64,000 nt of DNA from Clostridium sp. NkU-1 (GCA_001312405.1 BBDR01000003.1:248001-312000), one strand, 5' to 3'. Shown: positions 10,290-21,225, numbered from the stretch's first letter. Program-made: numbers and translations. Notes: a model not told the origin generated them from the sequence alone.

Positions 10290-11423
10290 ATGGCAGGATC
10301 AACACTGGGGACAATATGGAAGGTGACAACCTGGGGGGAATCTCACGGAAAGGCAATCGGCGTTGTATTAGACGGCTGTCCGGCAGGACTTAACCTGGAA
10401 GAGGCAGATATCCAGGAATACTTAGACCGGAGAAAGCCAGGGCAGAGCAAATTTACCACAAAGCGCCAGGAGGCCGATCAGGTGGAGATTTTGTCCGGAG
10501 TTTTTGAGGGAAAGACAACGGGAACTCCCATTTCCATGGTGATATGGAATACGGACCAGCGCTCCAGGGATTACGGAAACATCATGGAGGTCTACCGTCC
10601 TGGCCATGCGGACTTTGCCTTTGATGAAAAATACGGAATCAGGGATTACCGGGGCGGCGGCCGTTCCTCCGGAAGGGAGACCATAGGAAGAGTGGCAGCC
10701 GGTGCTGTTGCCGCCTGTTTTTTTAAAGAGCCTGGGAATTACCGTGACCGCTTATACCAGATCCGTTGGGCCTTATGAGGTAAAGGCAGACCATTTCAAC
10801 ATAAAAGAGAGAGATAATAACCCCCTTTTCATGCCTGATAAGGAAACAGCGGCCCTTGCTTCCGAATACCTGGAAGAGATGATGGGAAAACTGGATTCTG
10901 TAGGAGGCGTGGTGGAATGCGTCATTGACGGTGTTCCGGCCGGAATCGGCGATCCGGTATTTGAAAAATATGATGCGGCTCTTGCAAAGGCGGTCATGTC
11001 CATTGGAGCGGTCAAGGGCTTTGAGATCGGAGACGGCTTTGGAGCAGCCAGAGCCCTGGGATCCCAGAACAACGATGGATTTTGTGCGAATCCGGGAAAG
11101 GGCATTGAAAAGACCTCTAACCATGCAGGAGGAATCCTTGGAGGGATCAGCGACGGTTCCCAGGTGGTTCTGCGCGCGGCATTTAAGCTACCCCATCTGT
11201 GGCACAGCCCCAGAAGACAGTGACGCGCCAGGGAGCGGAAACGGAGATTCAGATTAAGGGGCGTCATGACCCTATTGTTGTTCCGCGGGCAGTGGTGGTA
11301 GTGGAAGCCATGGCAGCGCTTACCACCGCAGACTTACTGCTTGCCAACATGGCCTCCAGAATGGACAGGATCCATGCCTTTTACGGCCGGTCATCGGCTT
11401 TGGAAGGTGACTTGGAAACTTGA
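10290..11423 (+). CDS. aroC: Chorismate synthase (two indels)
   Basis: Last step of the shikimate pathway: 5-enolpyruvylshikimate-3-phosphate to chorismate, FMN-dependent. Family signatures are present: [14 protein letters not shown] at the N-terminus, [12 protein letters not shown] in the middle and [13 protein letters not shown] (about residues 265-280). Joined length is about 377 aa, slightly longer than many family members. The frame changes in the T8 run near 10720 and again near 11190. The expected bridge (LSYPICG in one frame, then the next frame resuming at VAQPQKTV) is present, so the gene is a single CDS interrupted by base errors. Confidence 0.93.
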
Positions 11424-11428
11424 TAAAA

Positions 11429-11462
11429 TCCGGCATTTATGATATGTTAAATGCCGGATATA
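11429..11462 (+). terminator. aroC terminator
   Basis: Perfect 11-bp stem TCCGGCATTTA / TAAATGCCGGA with an 8-nt loop, starting 5 bp after the aroC stop and followed by TATATTTT. Further right, at 11525-11556, a second hairpin CTAAGAAAA / TTTTCTTAG precedes rpiB. Confidence 0.75.
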
Positions 11463-11629
11463 TTTTACGCGGTAATGAACGGAACAAATATGCCTGCATG
11501 TTCATTCGGCGAATGCCGCGGCAGCTAAGAAAACCCACAAAGCGTGTTTTTCTTAGTTTACTCAGACAACGGTATGGCGGACATGTCTGCATGTTCTGCC
11601 GGCAATGACAGAATAACAGGAGAATGACG

Positions 11630-12049
11630 ATGAAGATTGCAATGGGAAATGACCATACGGCCATAGAAATGAAGAATTACATTAAGGAATTTGTAGAGAG
11701 CAAGGGATATGAGGTGATCGACTTTGGAACCAATTCCACAGAAAGCTGCGATTATCCGGAGTATGGGGAAAAGGTAGGACACGCTGTTGCAGACGGAGAA
11801 GCTGATTTGGGAATCGCAATCTGCGGAACAGGAGTGGGAATCTCCCTTGCCTGCAATAAAGTCAGAGGGATCCGGGCCTGTGTCTGCAGTGAACCCTATA
11901 CTGCAAAGCTTTCCAGAATGCACAATGATTCCAATGTGCTCTGCTTTGGAGCCCGTGTCATTGGCGTGGAAATGGCAAAGATGATCACGGAAGAATGGCT
12001 GGATGCCAAATACGAGGGCGGAAGCATCAGCGCCGGGTGGATATGGTAA
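11630..12049 (+). CDS. rpiB: Ribose-5-phosphate isomerase B (indel near the 3' end)
   Basis: Interconverts ribose-5-phosphate and ribulose-5-phosphate. N-terminal KIAMGNDHTAIEMK, the active-site loop GIAICGTGVGISLACNK with its Cys, and SEPYTAKLSRMHNDSNVLCFGARV are the RpiB family hallmarks. The C-terminus expected for RpiB (GG-x-HQRRVD) appears only in the next frame, at about 12018-12040, so one base is missing near 12018 and the stated end at 12049 is the raw-frame stop. Start chosen at ATG 11630, seven bases after AGGAG. Confidence 0.9.
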   Translation: MKIAMGNDHTAIEMKNYIKEFVESKGYEVIDFGTNSTESCDYPEYGEKVGHAVADGEADLGIAICGTGVGISLACNKVRGIRACVCSEPYTAKLSRMHNDSNVLCFGARVIGVEMAKMITEEWLDAKYEGGSISAGWIW

Positions 12050-12096
12050 TGGATATCGAAAAAAAGAAGCTAAAAAAATATGGGAGGGGGAAACAT

Positions 12097-12959
12097 ATGA
12101 AAAAGATCGGGTTTATCGGAATTGGAATTATGGGAAAGTCCATGGTGCGCAATTTAATGAAGGCCGGTTATGAGGTGGCAGTATACTCAAGAACCAGGAG
12201 CAAAGCAGAGGATGTCATTTCAGAGGGAGCCGTATGGTGCGAAGATGTGAAGGCCTGCTCCAAAGGCAGGGATGCGGTCATCTCCATCGTAGGATATCCT
12301 AAGGATGTGGAAGAGGTCTATTTCGGAGAAAATGGGATCATCGCAAACGCAGACAAGGGAACCTGCCTGATTGACATGACCACCACAAGCCCAAAGCTTG
12401 CTGTGCGGATTTATGAGGAAGCAAAACAGGCAGGGCTAAAGGCCCTGGATGCCCCGGTGACAGGAGGAGATACCGGCGCAAGAGAAGGAACCCTTACCAT
12501 ATTGGCTGGAGGAGAGAAGGATACTTATGACCGCTGCCTTCCTGTTTTTGAAGCAATGGGAAAGGCCATCCAATATGAGGGAAAGGCCGGAAACGGCCAA
12601 CATACCAAAATGTGCAATCAGATTGCCATTGCAGGAGCCCTTTCCGGAGTCTGCGAGGCAATGGCCTATGCAAAGGCCAATGGCCTTGACGTAGGGACCA
12701 TGGTGGACTCCATCGCTACCGGTGCAGCAGGAAGCGCCCAGTTAAATGCAATGGCTCCCAGAATCCTTTCCGGGGACTTTGCCCCAGGGTTCTTTATCAA
12801 GCATTTTATCAAGGACATGAAGCTTGCAGCTGAGGAAGCGGAAGATGCCGGCATACGGCTTGGTGTGCTTGATTACGTACTTTCCATGTATGAAACCATG
12901 CTGCCTCTGGCCATGAAGACGAGGGAACACAGGCTTTGGTCAAATATTACCAGTGGTAA
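12097..12959 (+). CDS. 3-hydroxyisobutyrate / 2-hydroxy-3-oxopropionate dehydrogenase family (indel near the 3' end)
   Basis: NAD(P)-dependent beta-hydroxyacid dehydrogenase, about 287 aa. N-terminal Rossmann signature IGFIGIGIMGKSM, substrate-binding DAPVTGGDTGAREGTL (residues about 118-133) and the catalytic Lys region GNGQHTKMCNQ are present. One base near 12915 restores the normal ending EGTQALVKYYQW with the stop at 12957-12959, just before a terminator. GGAGGGGG precedes the ATG. Located after rpiB, so a role in sugar-acid metabolism is plausible but the substrate is unknown. Confidence 0.85.
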
Positions 12960-12969
12960 GAGATATATA

Positions 12970-13003
12970 AAAACGCAGGCAGAAAAGCGGCCTGCGTTTT
13001 TTT
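12970..13003. terminator. Bidirectional terminator between the dehydrogenase and lepB
   Basis: Perfect 11-bp stem AAAACGCAGGC / GCCTGCGTTTT followed by further T residues. It separates convergent genes and can act for both. Confidence 0.85.
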
Positions 13004-13004
13004 C

Positions 13005-13572
13005 TTATTGAATTTTTTTTAATGGAAGGGAAATACCGGAACAGAACCTTTGCAATGATCTTGTCTTTTTCCACGTATTTATGTTTCCATCTTCTTGCAT
13101 CTGCGGAGAAATTCCGGTTGTCCCCAAGCATGAAGTAACAGTCTTCCGGCACTTCATAATGGGCGTCAGGCTCCGGTTCCATTGGCTCCGGAAGATAAGA
13201 TTCCTCAAGAGGCGTTTCGGAATTATTTAAATATACCTTTCCGTCCCGGATATCGATGATATCACCCGGAAGGCCGATGACACGTTTTACGTAATAGGTC
13301 TTACCGGTAGGATCATCTGGAAAATGGAAAATAGCTATATCGCCCCGCTTTGGGTCGCCAAAATAATAGGATAGCCTGGAGCCGATGACCCGGTCCCCTG
13401 TCATAATGGTCTTTTCCATGGATCCGCTGGGTACCCTGCTGTTTGCGATGATAAAATTATTGAGCAAAAACGCAATGACAGCTGCAGTAATGATGATTTT
13501 GATCCAACTGATGATTTCTTCCCTCCAGCTGAACGGTTCCCGTTCTTTTGGCATGTTATCGTCTCTTTTCAT
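13005..13572 (-). CDS. lepB: Signal peptidase I (indel near the 3' end)
   Basis: Membrane-anchored type I signal peptidase, about 188 aa. One N-terminal transmembrane helix (about residues 20-42), then the catalytic Ser box SRVPSGSMEKTI, the Lys box TYYVKRVIGLPGD and the C-terminal GDNRNFSADARRW. The A8 run at the end breaks the frame; one base fewer gives the normal ending FPSIKKIQ with the stop at 13005-13007. It cleaves signal peptides of exported proteins. Confidence 0.93.
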
Positions 13573-13882
13573 ATGATCTCTTCTTTTCCTTATTATTGTC
13601 CACGTTTTCTGGGCATAAAGGTATACCCGCAGGGTGTCCCCTTCCTGGTGGTCCCATTACAAAGTTTAAATGAGATTGATTTATAACGCAAGGGGTTTTA
13701 CAAAATGGTAAGAAAATATTCACAAATACTCTACGGATTGTCCATAAAATCACGATATAATGAACGCAAGAGAGCGAAGATGAATTTGTTCATCGGCGCG
13801 AAGGCTGAATGCCGATCATGAACCACAGGTTTATGATATCATGATTTACAGATAAAAAAATCACAGCAGGGGGAGCCGGATC
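13573..13882. promoter_or_regulatory. Intergenic region between lepB and the DUF3810 gene
   Basis: 310 bp without a gene. TATAAT at 13756-13761 is a candidate -10 for the rightward gene. Downstream are two structured elements: GTTCATCGGC / GCCG-ATCATGAAC with a bulge (about 13789-13822), and an overlapping hairpin ATCATGAACC / GGTTTATGAT at 13815-13837, a possible alternative fold in the leader RNA. No known riboswitch class was recognised. Confidence 0.3.
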
Positions 13883-14932
13883 ATGGAAGGGAGAAGCCGG
13901 AATCAGGATAGGAGACTTATTGCAGCTTCCGCATTAATGTTTGCAGTTTCATTGCTGCTTCAGATGCTGGCAAGAAAGGTTCCGGGATTTGGGGACTGGT
14001 ACGCCAGACGGGTTTACCGGTTTGTGGTAGGAAGCGTGGGAAGGCTGTCCGGGGGATTTTCCTTTGCACTTGTGGAGGCCGGCACTTACCTGCTTCTTTT
14101 GTATATTATTTATTACGTCTTTACCCACCGTAAGGAGGGGAAAAAGATCCTCATAAGAGCCGTGTTTCTTGTTACCGGCCTTTTTTTACTCTTTACAGTT
14201 AATTGTGGGATCAATTATTACCGGAAACCGTTTTCCAGCTATTCGGGGCTGGATGTGAGAATGTCTTCCTTAGAGGAACTAAGAAGCCTCTGCCTTACCC
14301 TTACAGATGAGATAAACCGGATATGCAGGGAAGGCTTGGCAAATGAAACGGATTTAAAGCGCCTGGAAAAAGAAAGTGTGAAAGCCATGAAAAGCCTGGG
14401 AGAGGCTTATCCGGAGCTGGCAGGCTATTACCCGCCGCCCAAGGCTCTCCTGTGGTCTTACTTTTTTTTCGGTTCAGCAGCTTTGCGGCCAGTACTCCCC
14501 TTTTACGGTGGAGGCTACTTATAACCGGTCCATGCCGGCTTACAACATTCCCCATACTGTCTGCCATGAGCTGTCCCATTTAAGAGGGTTCATGAGAGAG
14601 GATGAGGCCAACTTCATCGGATATCTGGCCTGCATCGGCTCTGATGATGCCGCATTCCGTTACAGTGGATACTTGACCGGCTGGATTTACGCCACCAATG
14701 CCTGGCAAAGGCGGACCAAGAGGCATACGCAGAAATCTGTGGGTCGCTCAGTGAAAGGGCCTGGGAGGATTTAAGGTACAACAATGAATTCTGGGGGAAA
14801 TACGAGGGGAAGACTGCCGAGGTTTCCAACTTGATGAACGATACTTATTTAAAGCTCAACAGCCAGTCCGATGGGGTAGGCAGCTATGGCAGAATGGTTG
14901 ATTTAATGCTGGCCTATGCACGGTTTAAATAA
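13883..14932 (+). CDS. DUF3810 membrane protein with an HExxH motif (two indels)
   Basis: About 350-aa protein. Two N-terminal hydrophobic helices (residues about 12-30 and 65-85), a third at about 95-110, then a soluble domain with HELSHLRG, an HExxH zinc-metallopeptidase-like motif, and NFIGYLACIGSDD downstream. This fits the DUF3810 family, whose substrate is unknown. Frames change at the T8 run near 14463-14470 and again at about 14700; one base each gives a continuous protein ending in RMVDLMLAYARFK. Activity as a membrane protease is inferred from the motif only. Confidence 0.75.
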
Positions 14933-15014
14933 GCCTCAATTCCAGTAAACTATTGAAAATTACGTGCCCCGGTGATAAAATATTTTCATAAAGAGGGACC
15001 AGGAGGAGCCATGT

Positions 15015-17346
15015 ATGGATGGAAAATTATATGATTTGATGGATTGGGCCGGCATTGAAGAAGTTGTATATTCAGAAGCAGCGAATCCCCACGAGATTCT
15101 GGGCCCGCACGTAACAGAGCAGGGGCTGCTTATCCAGGCATTTATTCCTACGGCTGAAGCGGTGAATGTCCGGTTTAGGGAAAGCGGTAAGGAATATCCT
15201 ATGGAGCTTGCAGATGAAGCCGGCTTTTTGCGGCTCTCATACCGCGCAAAAAGCAGAAGCTTATACTCTGCTGATCACTTACGACAATGGGACGTCAGAG
15301 GAATGTCTGGATCCCTATTCCTTTCCGCCTTTCTATAAGTCGGAAGATATCAAAAAGTTTGAATCCGGAATTCACTACAGCATCTATGAAAAGATGGGGG
15401 CGCACCCCATGTCTGCAGGCGGAGCGGAAGGGGTATACTTTTCCGTGTGGGCTCCATGCGCCATGCGTGTCAGCGTGGTTGGGGACTTTAACCTGTGGGA
15501 TGGCAGGCGTCACCAGATGAGGAGGCTTGAGGATTCCGGTATTTTTGAATTGTTCATTCCCGGCTTAAAGACAGGAACCATATATAAGTATGAGATAAAG
15601 CATATGGATGGAAATCCCCAGCTTAAAAGTGATCCCTATGCCAATTACTGTGAGCTGCGCCCTGATAATGCTTCCATTGTCTGGGATATTAACCAGTATT
15701 CCTGGAGCGACCAGGAATGGATGAAAAAGAGGGCGGGGATTGATTCCAAGCAAAATCCCATGTCTGTTTATGAGGTACATTTAGGCTCCTGGCTCCGGAA
15801 GGAAGCGGAGCTTGATGAAAGCGGAGCGGCAGTTGTTGGTTCTGAATTCTACAATTACCGCGAAATTGCAGAAAAGCTTGCAGAATATGTTAAAGATATG
15901 GGTTACACCCATGTGGAACTCCTTCCCATCATGGAGCATCCCCTTGATGCATCCTGGGGCTATCAGGTGACCGGGTATTATGCGCCCACCAGCCGCTACG
16001 GAACGCCGGATGATTTCATGTATTTCATGGATTATATGCACAAACAGGGCATCGGCGTGATTTTAGACTGGGTTCCGGCTCATTTTCCAAGGGACAGTTT
16101 TGGACTTGCCAGCTTTGACGGAACCTGTGTATATGAGCATAAGGACCCAAGGCAGGGGGCACATCCCCATTGGGGAACTTTGATTTATAATTACGGAAGA
16201 CCTGGGGTCAGCAACTTCCTCATTGCCAATGCCCTTTTCTGGGCGGACAAGTACCATGCGGATGGAATCCGTATGGATGCGGTGGCTTCCATGCTGTACT
16301 TAGATTACGGCAAAAATCCGGGAGAATGGATTCCCAATATTTATGGCGGCCATGAAAACCTGGAAGCTGTGGAATTCTTAAAGCATTTGAATTCCATATT
16401 CAAGGGGCGAAAGGATGGGGCGGTTCTGATTGCGGAGGAATCTACGTCATGGCCCAGAATCACCACTGATGTAAAGAATGAAGGCCTGGGCTTTGACTAT
16501 AAATGGAACATGGGCTGGATGAATGATTTTATCGGCTACATGCAGTATGATCCTTACTTCCGGAAGCATCATTATGGAGAGATGACCTTCAGCATGCTCT
16601 ACGCATACAGCGAGGATTTTGTTCTTGTTTTCTCCCACGATGAGGTGGTTCATGGAAAAGGTTCCATGATGGGGAAGATGCCGGGGGAGACCCTGGAGGA
16701 TAAGGCGGCGAATTTAAAGGCTGCCTACGGCTTTATGATGGGACATCCCGGTAAAAAGCTTCTGTTCATGGGTCAGGACTTTGCACAGATCAGTGAATGG
16801 AATGAAAATAAGAGCCTTGACTGGGAGATTCTTGAGTACCCCCTTCATAAACAGATACAGGATTACGTAAAGGCCTTAAATTATCTTTATAAGAGCCAGC
16901 CGGCCCTGTATCAGATGGATTATGATCCGGATGGCTTTGAGTGGGTGGAATGCACGGATTCCAAGGACAGCATTGCAGGCTTTTTAAGAAAGGCAAAGAA
17001 AAAGGAAGAAACCCTTCTTATCCTCTGCAATTTTGATACAATGCATCATGAGAAATATCCGGTAGGGGTTCCCTTTGAAGGAAAATACAAGGAAATCTTA
17101 AACAGCGATGACAAGGCCTTCGGAGGACAGGGCCGGGTAAATCCCCGGGTAAAAACCTCTAAGAAAAAGGAGGCAGATGAAAGGCCGTATTCCATAGAAA
17201 TTACCGTGGCTCCCTTAAGCATCATGGTCTTTACCTGCACTCCAGAGAAAAAGAAGCCGGCTTTGGCTGGGAAGAAGGCTAAGAAGCCCGCATATACTAA
17301 AAAGGCAAAGGCTGAAAGAAAAAGCCTTTCAGCCCAGAATTTATAA
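15015..17346 (+). CDS. glgB: 1,4-alpha-glucan branching enzyme (two compensating indels near the 5' end)
   Basis: Glycogen branching enzyme, GH13. N-terminal CBM48-type domain (SVWAPCAMRVSVVGDFNLWDG), then the catalytic barrel with DGIRMDAVASML (nucleophile Asp), LIAEEST (acid/base Glu) and FSHDEVVHGK (transition-state Asp). About 775 aa. Frame changes at about 15222 (T run) and about 15252 (A run) are both near the N-terminus. Unusual feature: after the family's normal end (VFTCTP) there is a Lys/Ala-rich tail of about 33 residues, and the last codons overlap a 9-bp inverted repeat at 17310-17334. AGGAGGAG precedes the ATG at 15015. It could act with malQ downstream in glucan metabolism. Confidence 0.92.
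17310..17334 (+). other. Inverted repeat inside the glgB 3' end
   Basis: Perfect 9-bp repeat GGCTGAAAG / CTTTCAGCC with a 7-nt A-rich loop, inside the coding sequence of the Lys-rich tail. No T run follows, so a factor-independent terminator is doubtful. Confidence 0.4.
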
Positions 17347-17419
17347 ATCAAAGGGATATGCCTTCATATCCGAAAGATTGATTGGTACTTAAAAATTAAA
17401 AGGATCAGGAGGTTTTCAA

Positions 17420-18330
17420 ATGATATTCCATATGGTTTCCGGTGTGCTTCCGGGAGAGTCCCTGGCGGATCTCCAGCAGGAGGTACAGGAAAACTTAAAC
17501 CAGCTAAAGCCTAATGTTATGCTGGAAACCTTAAAGGGCTGGGCCCCCGGGCTGATTGCATTCGGGATAAAGCTTTTAATTGCCCTGGTGATTTTTTTCA
17601 TTGGTTCCAGGATCATTAAGATCCTGCACAATATGCTGAACCGCTCCTTTAAGAAGGTGGATATGGAGGTCAGCTTAAGGAAGTTCCTTCTGTCCGTTTT
17701 AAACGCCGTCATGTACTGCCTGCTGGCTTTTATCATAGCAGGGCAGATCGGGGTGAATTCGGCTTCCATTGTGGCCTTGCTGGGATCCGCAAGTATTGCC
17801 GTGGGTCTGGCAGTCCAGGGAAGCCTGGCCAATTTTGCGGGCGGAGTGCTGATCCTTCTTATGAAGCCGTTCCGGGTAGGGGACTATATCGTATCTAAGG
17901 ATGGGGAAGGTACGGTCCGTACCATCGGGCTTGTGTACACGGTTTTGAACACAGGAGATAATAAGCAGGTGGTCATTCCCAACGGGACCCTTTCCAATTC
18001 TCCCTTACCAACGTGACAGCCATGGATAAGAGACGGCTGGATGTTTTAGTGGGAATCGGGTATCATTCGGATTTAAAGAAGGCAAAGGAAATTTTGGAAA
18101 ACATTTTCCGAAGCCAGAACGGAATCTTAAAAGAGGAACCCATAGAAATTTTTGTCAGCGATTTAACAGAAAATGCCGTTACCATCGGAGGCCGGGGCTG
18201 GACCTCCCTGGACGATTACTGGCCGGCCAGGTGGGAGATCTTAGAAAAGGTGAAGCTTGGATTTGAAGAGGCCGGAATTGAGATTCCTTACAGCCGGATG
18301 GAAGTGCAGATGGAGGAGCGCCATCCCTGA
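17420..18330 (+). CDS. MscS family mechanosensitive channel (one indel)
   Basis: Small-conductance mechanosensitive channel, about 303 aa. An N-terminal amphipathic segment, then transmembrane helices at about 45-65, 85-105 and the pore helix 110-135 with the Gly/Ala-rich motif LLGSASIAVGLAVQGSLAN, followed by the beta domain GVLILLMKPFRVGDYI and the alpha/beta C-terminal domain. Frames change near 18000 within NGTLSNS-LTNVTAMDKR; one base joins them. It relieves turgor during osmotic downshift. Confidence 0.92.
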
Positions 18331-18353
18331 TACAAATAAGCTTTAAAATAGTG

Positions 18354-18405
18354 AAGTGCACCGGAGGTTAGATATGATTTCGTCTAACATCCGGTGCACT
18401 TTTAA
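18354..18405 (+). terminator. Terminator after the MscS gene
   Basis: Long imperfect stem AAGTGCACCGGA-GTTAGA / TCTAAC-TCCGGTGCACTT followed by TTTAATTAAT. It lies between convergent genes. Confidence 0.8.
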
Positions 18406-18486
18406 TTAATCAAGATTCATTATTACACTGTTTTTCAAATGGAACGCTTACGGCGGTTCCTTTGAAGCTTGGTGCCTCTTCGTCTA

Positions 18487-19238
18487 TTACTTTACCCGGA
18501 ATGTTACAGTTACCTGGCTTCTACGCCGATCTGTCCTGGCTCCACAACCACGGATTTGGCTCCTGCTGAGGTATCTTCCGCTTTTATGGAAGAGGAGTAC
18601 CTGATATTCGGGTAGGAATTAAGCTCTTCGATGTGAGCGATTCCATTCAGGGTGACTCCGCTGGCAGCGGCAATTGCCTCTGCCTTGACTTTTGCTGCGG
18701 CAACAGCCTTTTTAAGGGCTTCCTTGTAGTTATCATCGTATTTGCTGGAAAGATAGTTTACACTGTCAATGCAGTTAATGCCTGCTTCTACACTGGAAGA
18801 AAGCATGGTGCCCACCTGGTCAATGGGAAGGTCGGATACGGTGATGCTTGTGCGCATCTGATATCCGGTGATCTGCTGGCCGGTATTGTTCCAGTCATAC
18901 ATTGGCTCAAGGCCGTAGCTGGAAGTCTGGATGGACTTTTCATCAATTCCGGAATTTTTCAAAAATGTTATGACGCTGCTTGTATCTGCGCTGTTGTTTT
19001 CCTGGCAGGCTTTTGGGTCTCCGGCCTGGGAGAGCACTGCAAAATTGACCTGGGCCATATCGGGAACCACTTTTACGCCCTCTGTGCTGTTTACCTGTAT
19101 GGTATTGGTATCCATATTGCTTATGGTGGTCACATTGGTACCTGGGACGGCTGCGGTCCCTGTCTGGGCACATGCGGTCATGCTTAGTACGGTTGCAGCA
19201 ACGAGAGTGGCTGCCAGTGGTTTATTCATTTTTCTCAT
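18487..19238 (-). CDS. SIMPL-domain (DUF541) lipoprotein (indel near the 3' end)
   Basis: About 250-aa exported protein. Lipoprotein signal peptide ending VLSMTAC, then a SIMPL/DUF541 domain (residues about 45-245) with the typical start TIQVNSTEGVKVVPDMAQVNFAV and a Lys/Ala-rich helix around EALKKAVAAAKVKAEAIA. One base near 18515 restores the family ending VEAQVTVTFRVK with the stop at 18487-18489. The biochemical function of the family in Firmicutes is unknown. Start at 19238; a second Met at residue 4 is possible. Confidence 0.82.
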
Positions 19239-19718
19239 AAATAGCTCCTCCTTTTTATATTTTATATTCTACAGGAAAATTTAGGAATTAGTATTTCTTT
19301 TCTCTTAACATTCCAGGTCAAAATTCCTAGGTTTTATTTACGAAAATCTGACTATGGAAAAAAATGGGTATAAGGGCTAAATGATAATGAGAAAAGGCTG
19401 ATGAAAAGAAAAAGTTATGCAAAACGCACAAAAAAAAGAAAATAAAAAATTGAATAGATTAACGAAAAAAAAGAAAAATTTGGTCAAATCTATTGCATTT
19501 TTTTGTGCATTATGTTATCTTATACCCATAAGGTTATTGGAAACGTTACCGATATCGTTACCAAGACCGGTGTATTCAATGACCAGGATAGATAAAGCCT
19601 GGGAACAAGCAGGTGCAACAAGTTTCTGTATGGAGGCATGCAGGAAAAAATTGGGGGTTGAGGGGACGAATCATCGATCCATCAACCGGAGGGTGCAAAT
19701 GCACGGAAGGAGGATATT
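19239..19718. promoter_or_regulatory. Promoter and LacI/CcpA-type operator of the sugar ABC cluster
   Basis: 480 bp with no convincing gene. A promoter reads TTGCAT (19493-19498), a 17-bp spacer, then TATCTT (19516-19521). Just downstream, at 19538-19551, is TGGAAACGTTACCG, matching the cre / LacI-family operator pattern (TG-N-AA-N-CG) at nearly every defined position. CGTTACC recurs 5 bp later at 19556-19562, giving two direct half-sites around GATATC. The position just past +1 suits repression. A lipoprotein-type substrate-binding gene follows. Confidence 0.6.
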
Positions 19719-21116
19719 ATGAAACTTAGGAAACTGGCAGTACTTACGCTGGCTGCAGCAATGGCGGCAGGAACACTTGTGGGATGTTCTTCCAACAAGG
19801 CAACGGAAACAACGGGGGCAGAGCAGAAGACCGAGGCAGGGGAAACCACTGCTGCAAAAACCGGTGATACAGCAGAAGGCAAAGGGCAGGTTTACTATCT
19901 GAATTTTAAGCCTGAGGTTGCAGACACATGGGTGGAGCTTGCAGCGAAGTATACAGAGGAAACCGGCGTGCCTATGAAGGTGCAGACAGCGGCAGCAGGA
20001 ACCTATGAGCAGACATTAAAATCAGAGGTAGCGAAAAAGGAACCGCCGACACTGTTCCAGATCAACGGACCTATCGGCTATAAGTCCTGGGCAAAATACT
20101 GCAAGGATTTAAAGGATTCCACAATCTACGGACATCTGGTTGACAAGGATATGGCAGTAAAGGACGGCGATGGAGTTTACGGCATTCCTTACGTAGTGGA
20201 AGGCTATGGAATTATTTATAATGATGCCATTATGCAGAAGTATTTTGCTCTTGAGGGTGCAAAAGCGAAATCCATGGATGAGATCAATAACTTTGCTTCT
20301 CTTAAAGCCGTTGCAGAAGATATGCAGGCAAGAAAAGCAGACCTTGGAATCGAAGGCGTATTTGCTTCCACTTCCTTTGCTCCTGGCGAGGACTGGAGAT
20401 GGCAGACCCATCTGGCAAACCTTCCGGTTTACTATGAATATAAAGATGACAACGTATCCGATAAGGATGCCCTTGACTTTAAGTATGCAGACAACTACAA
20501 GAACATTTTTGACTTATACATTAACAACTCCTGTACAGATCCAAAGATGGTAGGCGCAAAGACCGTTGAAGATTCCATGGCAGAATTTGCTCTGGGCAAG
20601 GTTGCCATGGTTCAGAACGGAAACTGGGGCTGGGGACAGGTGTCCGGTGTTGAAGGAAACACAGTAAAGGAAGAAGATGTGAAATTCCTTCCTATCTATA
20701 CCGGTATGAGCGGTGAGGAAAAGCAGGGACTTTGCATTGGTACGGAAAACTTCTTCTCCATCAACGGCCAGGCAGCGGAAGAGAACCAGCAGGCATCTCT
20801 CGACTTCCTGGAGTGGCTCTTTACTTCCAGCACAGGAAAAGATTATGTGACCAATAAGCTGGGCTTTATCGCTCCATTTGATACCTTTGCAGCAGATGAA
20901 AAACCAACCGATCCTCTGGCAAAGGAGATCGACCGGTATATGAACAACAAGGACTTATATTCTGTGTCCTGGAACTTTACCTCCTTCCCAAGCCAGACCT
21001 TTAAGGATAACTTCGGGGCATCTCTTCTTGAGTACGCTCAGGGAGGCAAGGAGTGGAAGGCAGTAGTGGATGACATGAAGGCCGACTGGGCAAATGAAAA
21101 ATCCATGACAAAATAA
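19719..21116 (+). CDS. Sugar ABC transporter substrate-binding lipoprotein
   Basis: Extracellular solute-binding protein family 1, 465 aa, intact. Signal peptide with lipobox TLVGCSS (Cys about residue 23), a Thr/Glu/Ala-rich linker, then the binding protein (YYLNFKPEVADTWVELAAKYTEETG). Next to two permeases, malQ and a LacI regulator, so maltodextrin or a related alpha-glucoside is the likely ligand (inference). No ATPase gene is present, so the transporter probably shares an MsmK/MalK-type ATPase encoded elsewhere. Confidence 0.9.
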   Translation: MKLRKLAVLTLAAAMAAGTLVGCSSNKATETTGAEQKTEAGETTAAKTGDTAEGKGQVYYLNFKPEVADTWVELAAKYTEETGVPMKVQTAAAGTYEQTLKSEVAKKEPPTLFQINGPIGYKSWAKYCKDLKDSTIYGHLVDKDMAVKDGDGVYGIPYVVEGYGIIYNDAIMQKYFALEGAKAKSMDEINNFASLKAVAEDMQARKADLGIEGVFASTSFAPGEDWRWQTHLANLPVYYEYKDDNVSDKDALDFKYADNYKNIFDLYINNSCTDPKMVGAKTVEDSMAEFALGKVAMVQNGNWGWGQVSGVEGNTVKEEDVKFLPIYTGMSGEEKQGLCIGTENFFSINGQAAEENQQASLDFLEWLFTSSTGKDYVTNKLGFIAPFDTFAADEKPTDPLAKEIDRYMNNKDLYSVSWNFTSFPSQTFKDNFGASLLEYAQGGKEWKAVVDDMKADWANEKSMTK

Positions 21117-21140
21117 GAGAGTTAAAATAGTTTCAAAGGA

Positions 21141-21177
21141 AATGGGTGAGCGCGGGGGAAATGCCTCACCCATTTTT
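21141..21177 (+). terminator. Terminator or attenuator after the substrate-binding gene
   Basis: AATGGGTGAG / CTCACCCATT stem with a 14-nt loop followed by TTTTTATA. It lies between the binding protein and its permeases, as expected for a unit in which the binding protein is made in excess. Confidence 0.8.
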
Positions 21178-21225
21178 ATACAAGAAATTCAATTCCCCCC
21201 GGATCACTGAGGGGTTTTACAGAAT

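Noticed and set aside
19417..19722. A 101-aa open frame upstream of the sugar-binding lipoprotein
   Set aside because: It covers the promoter and operator, is Lys-rich from poly-A runs and would overlap the true start. Chance frame.
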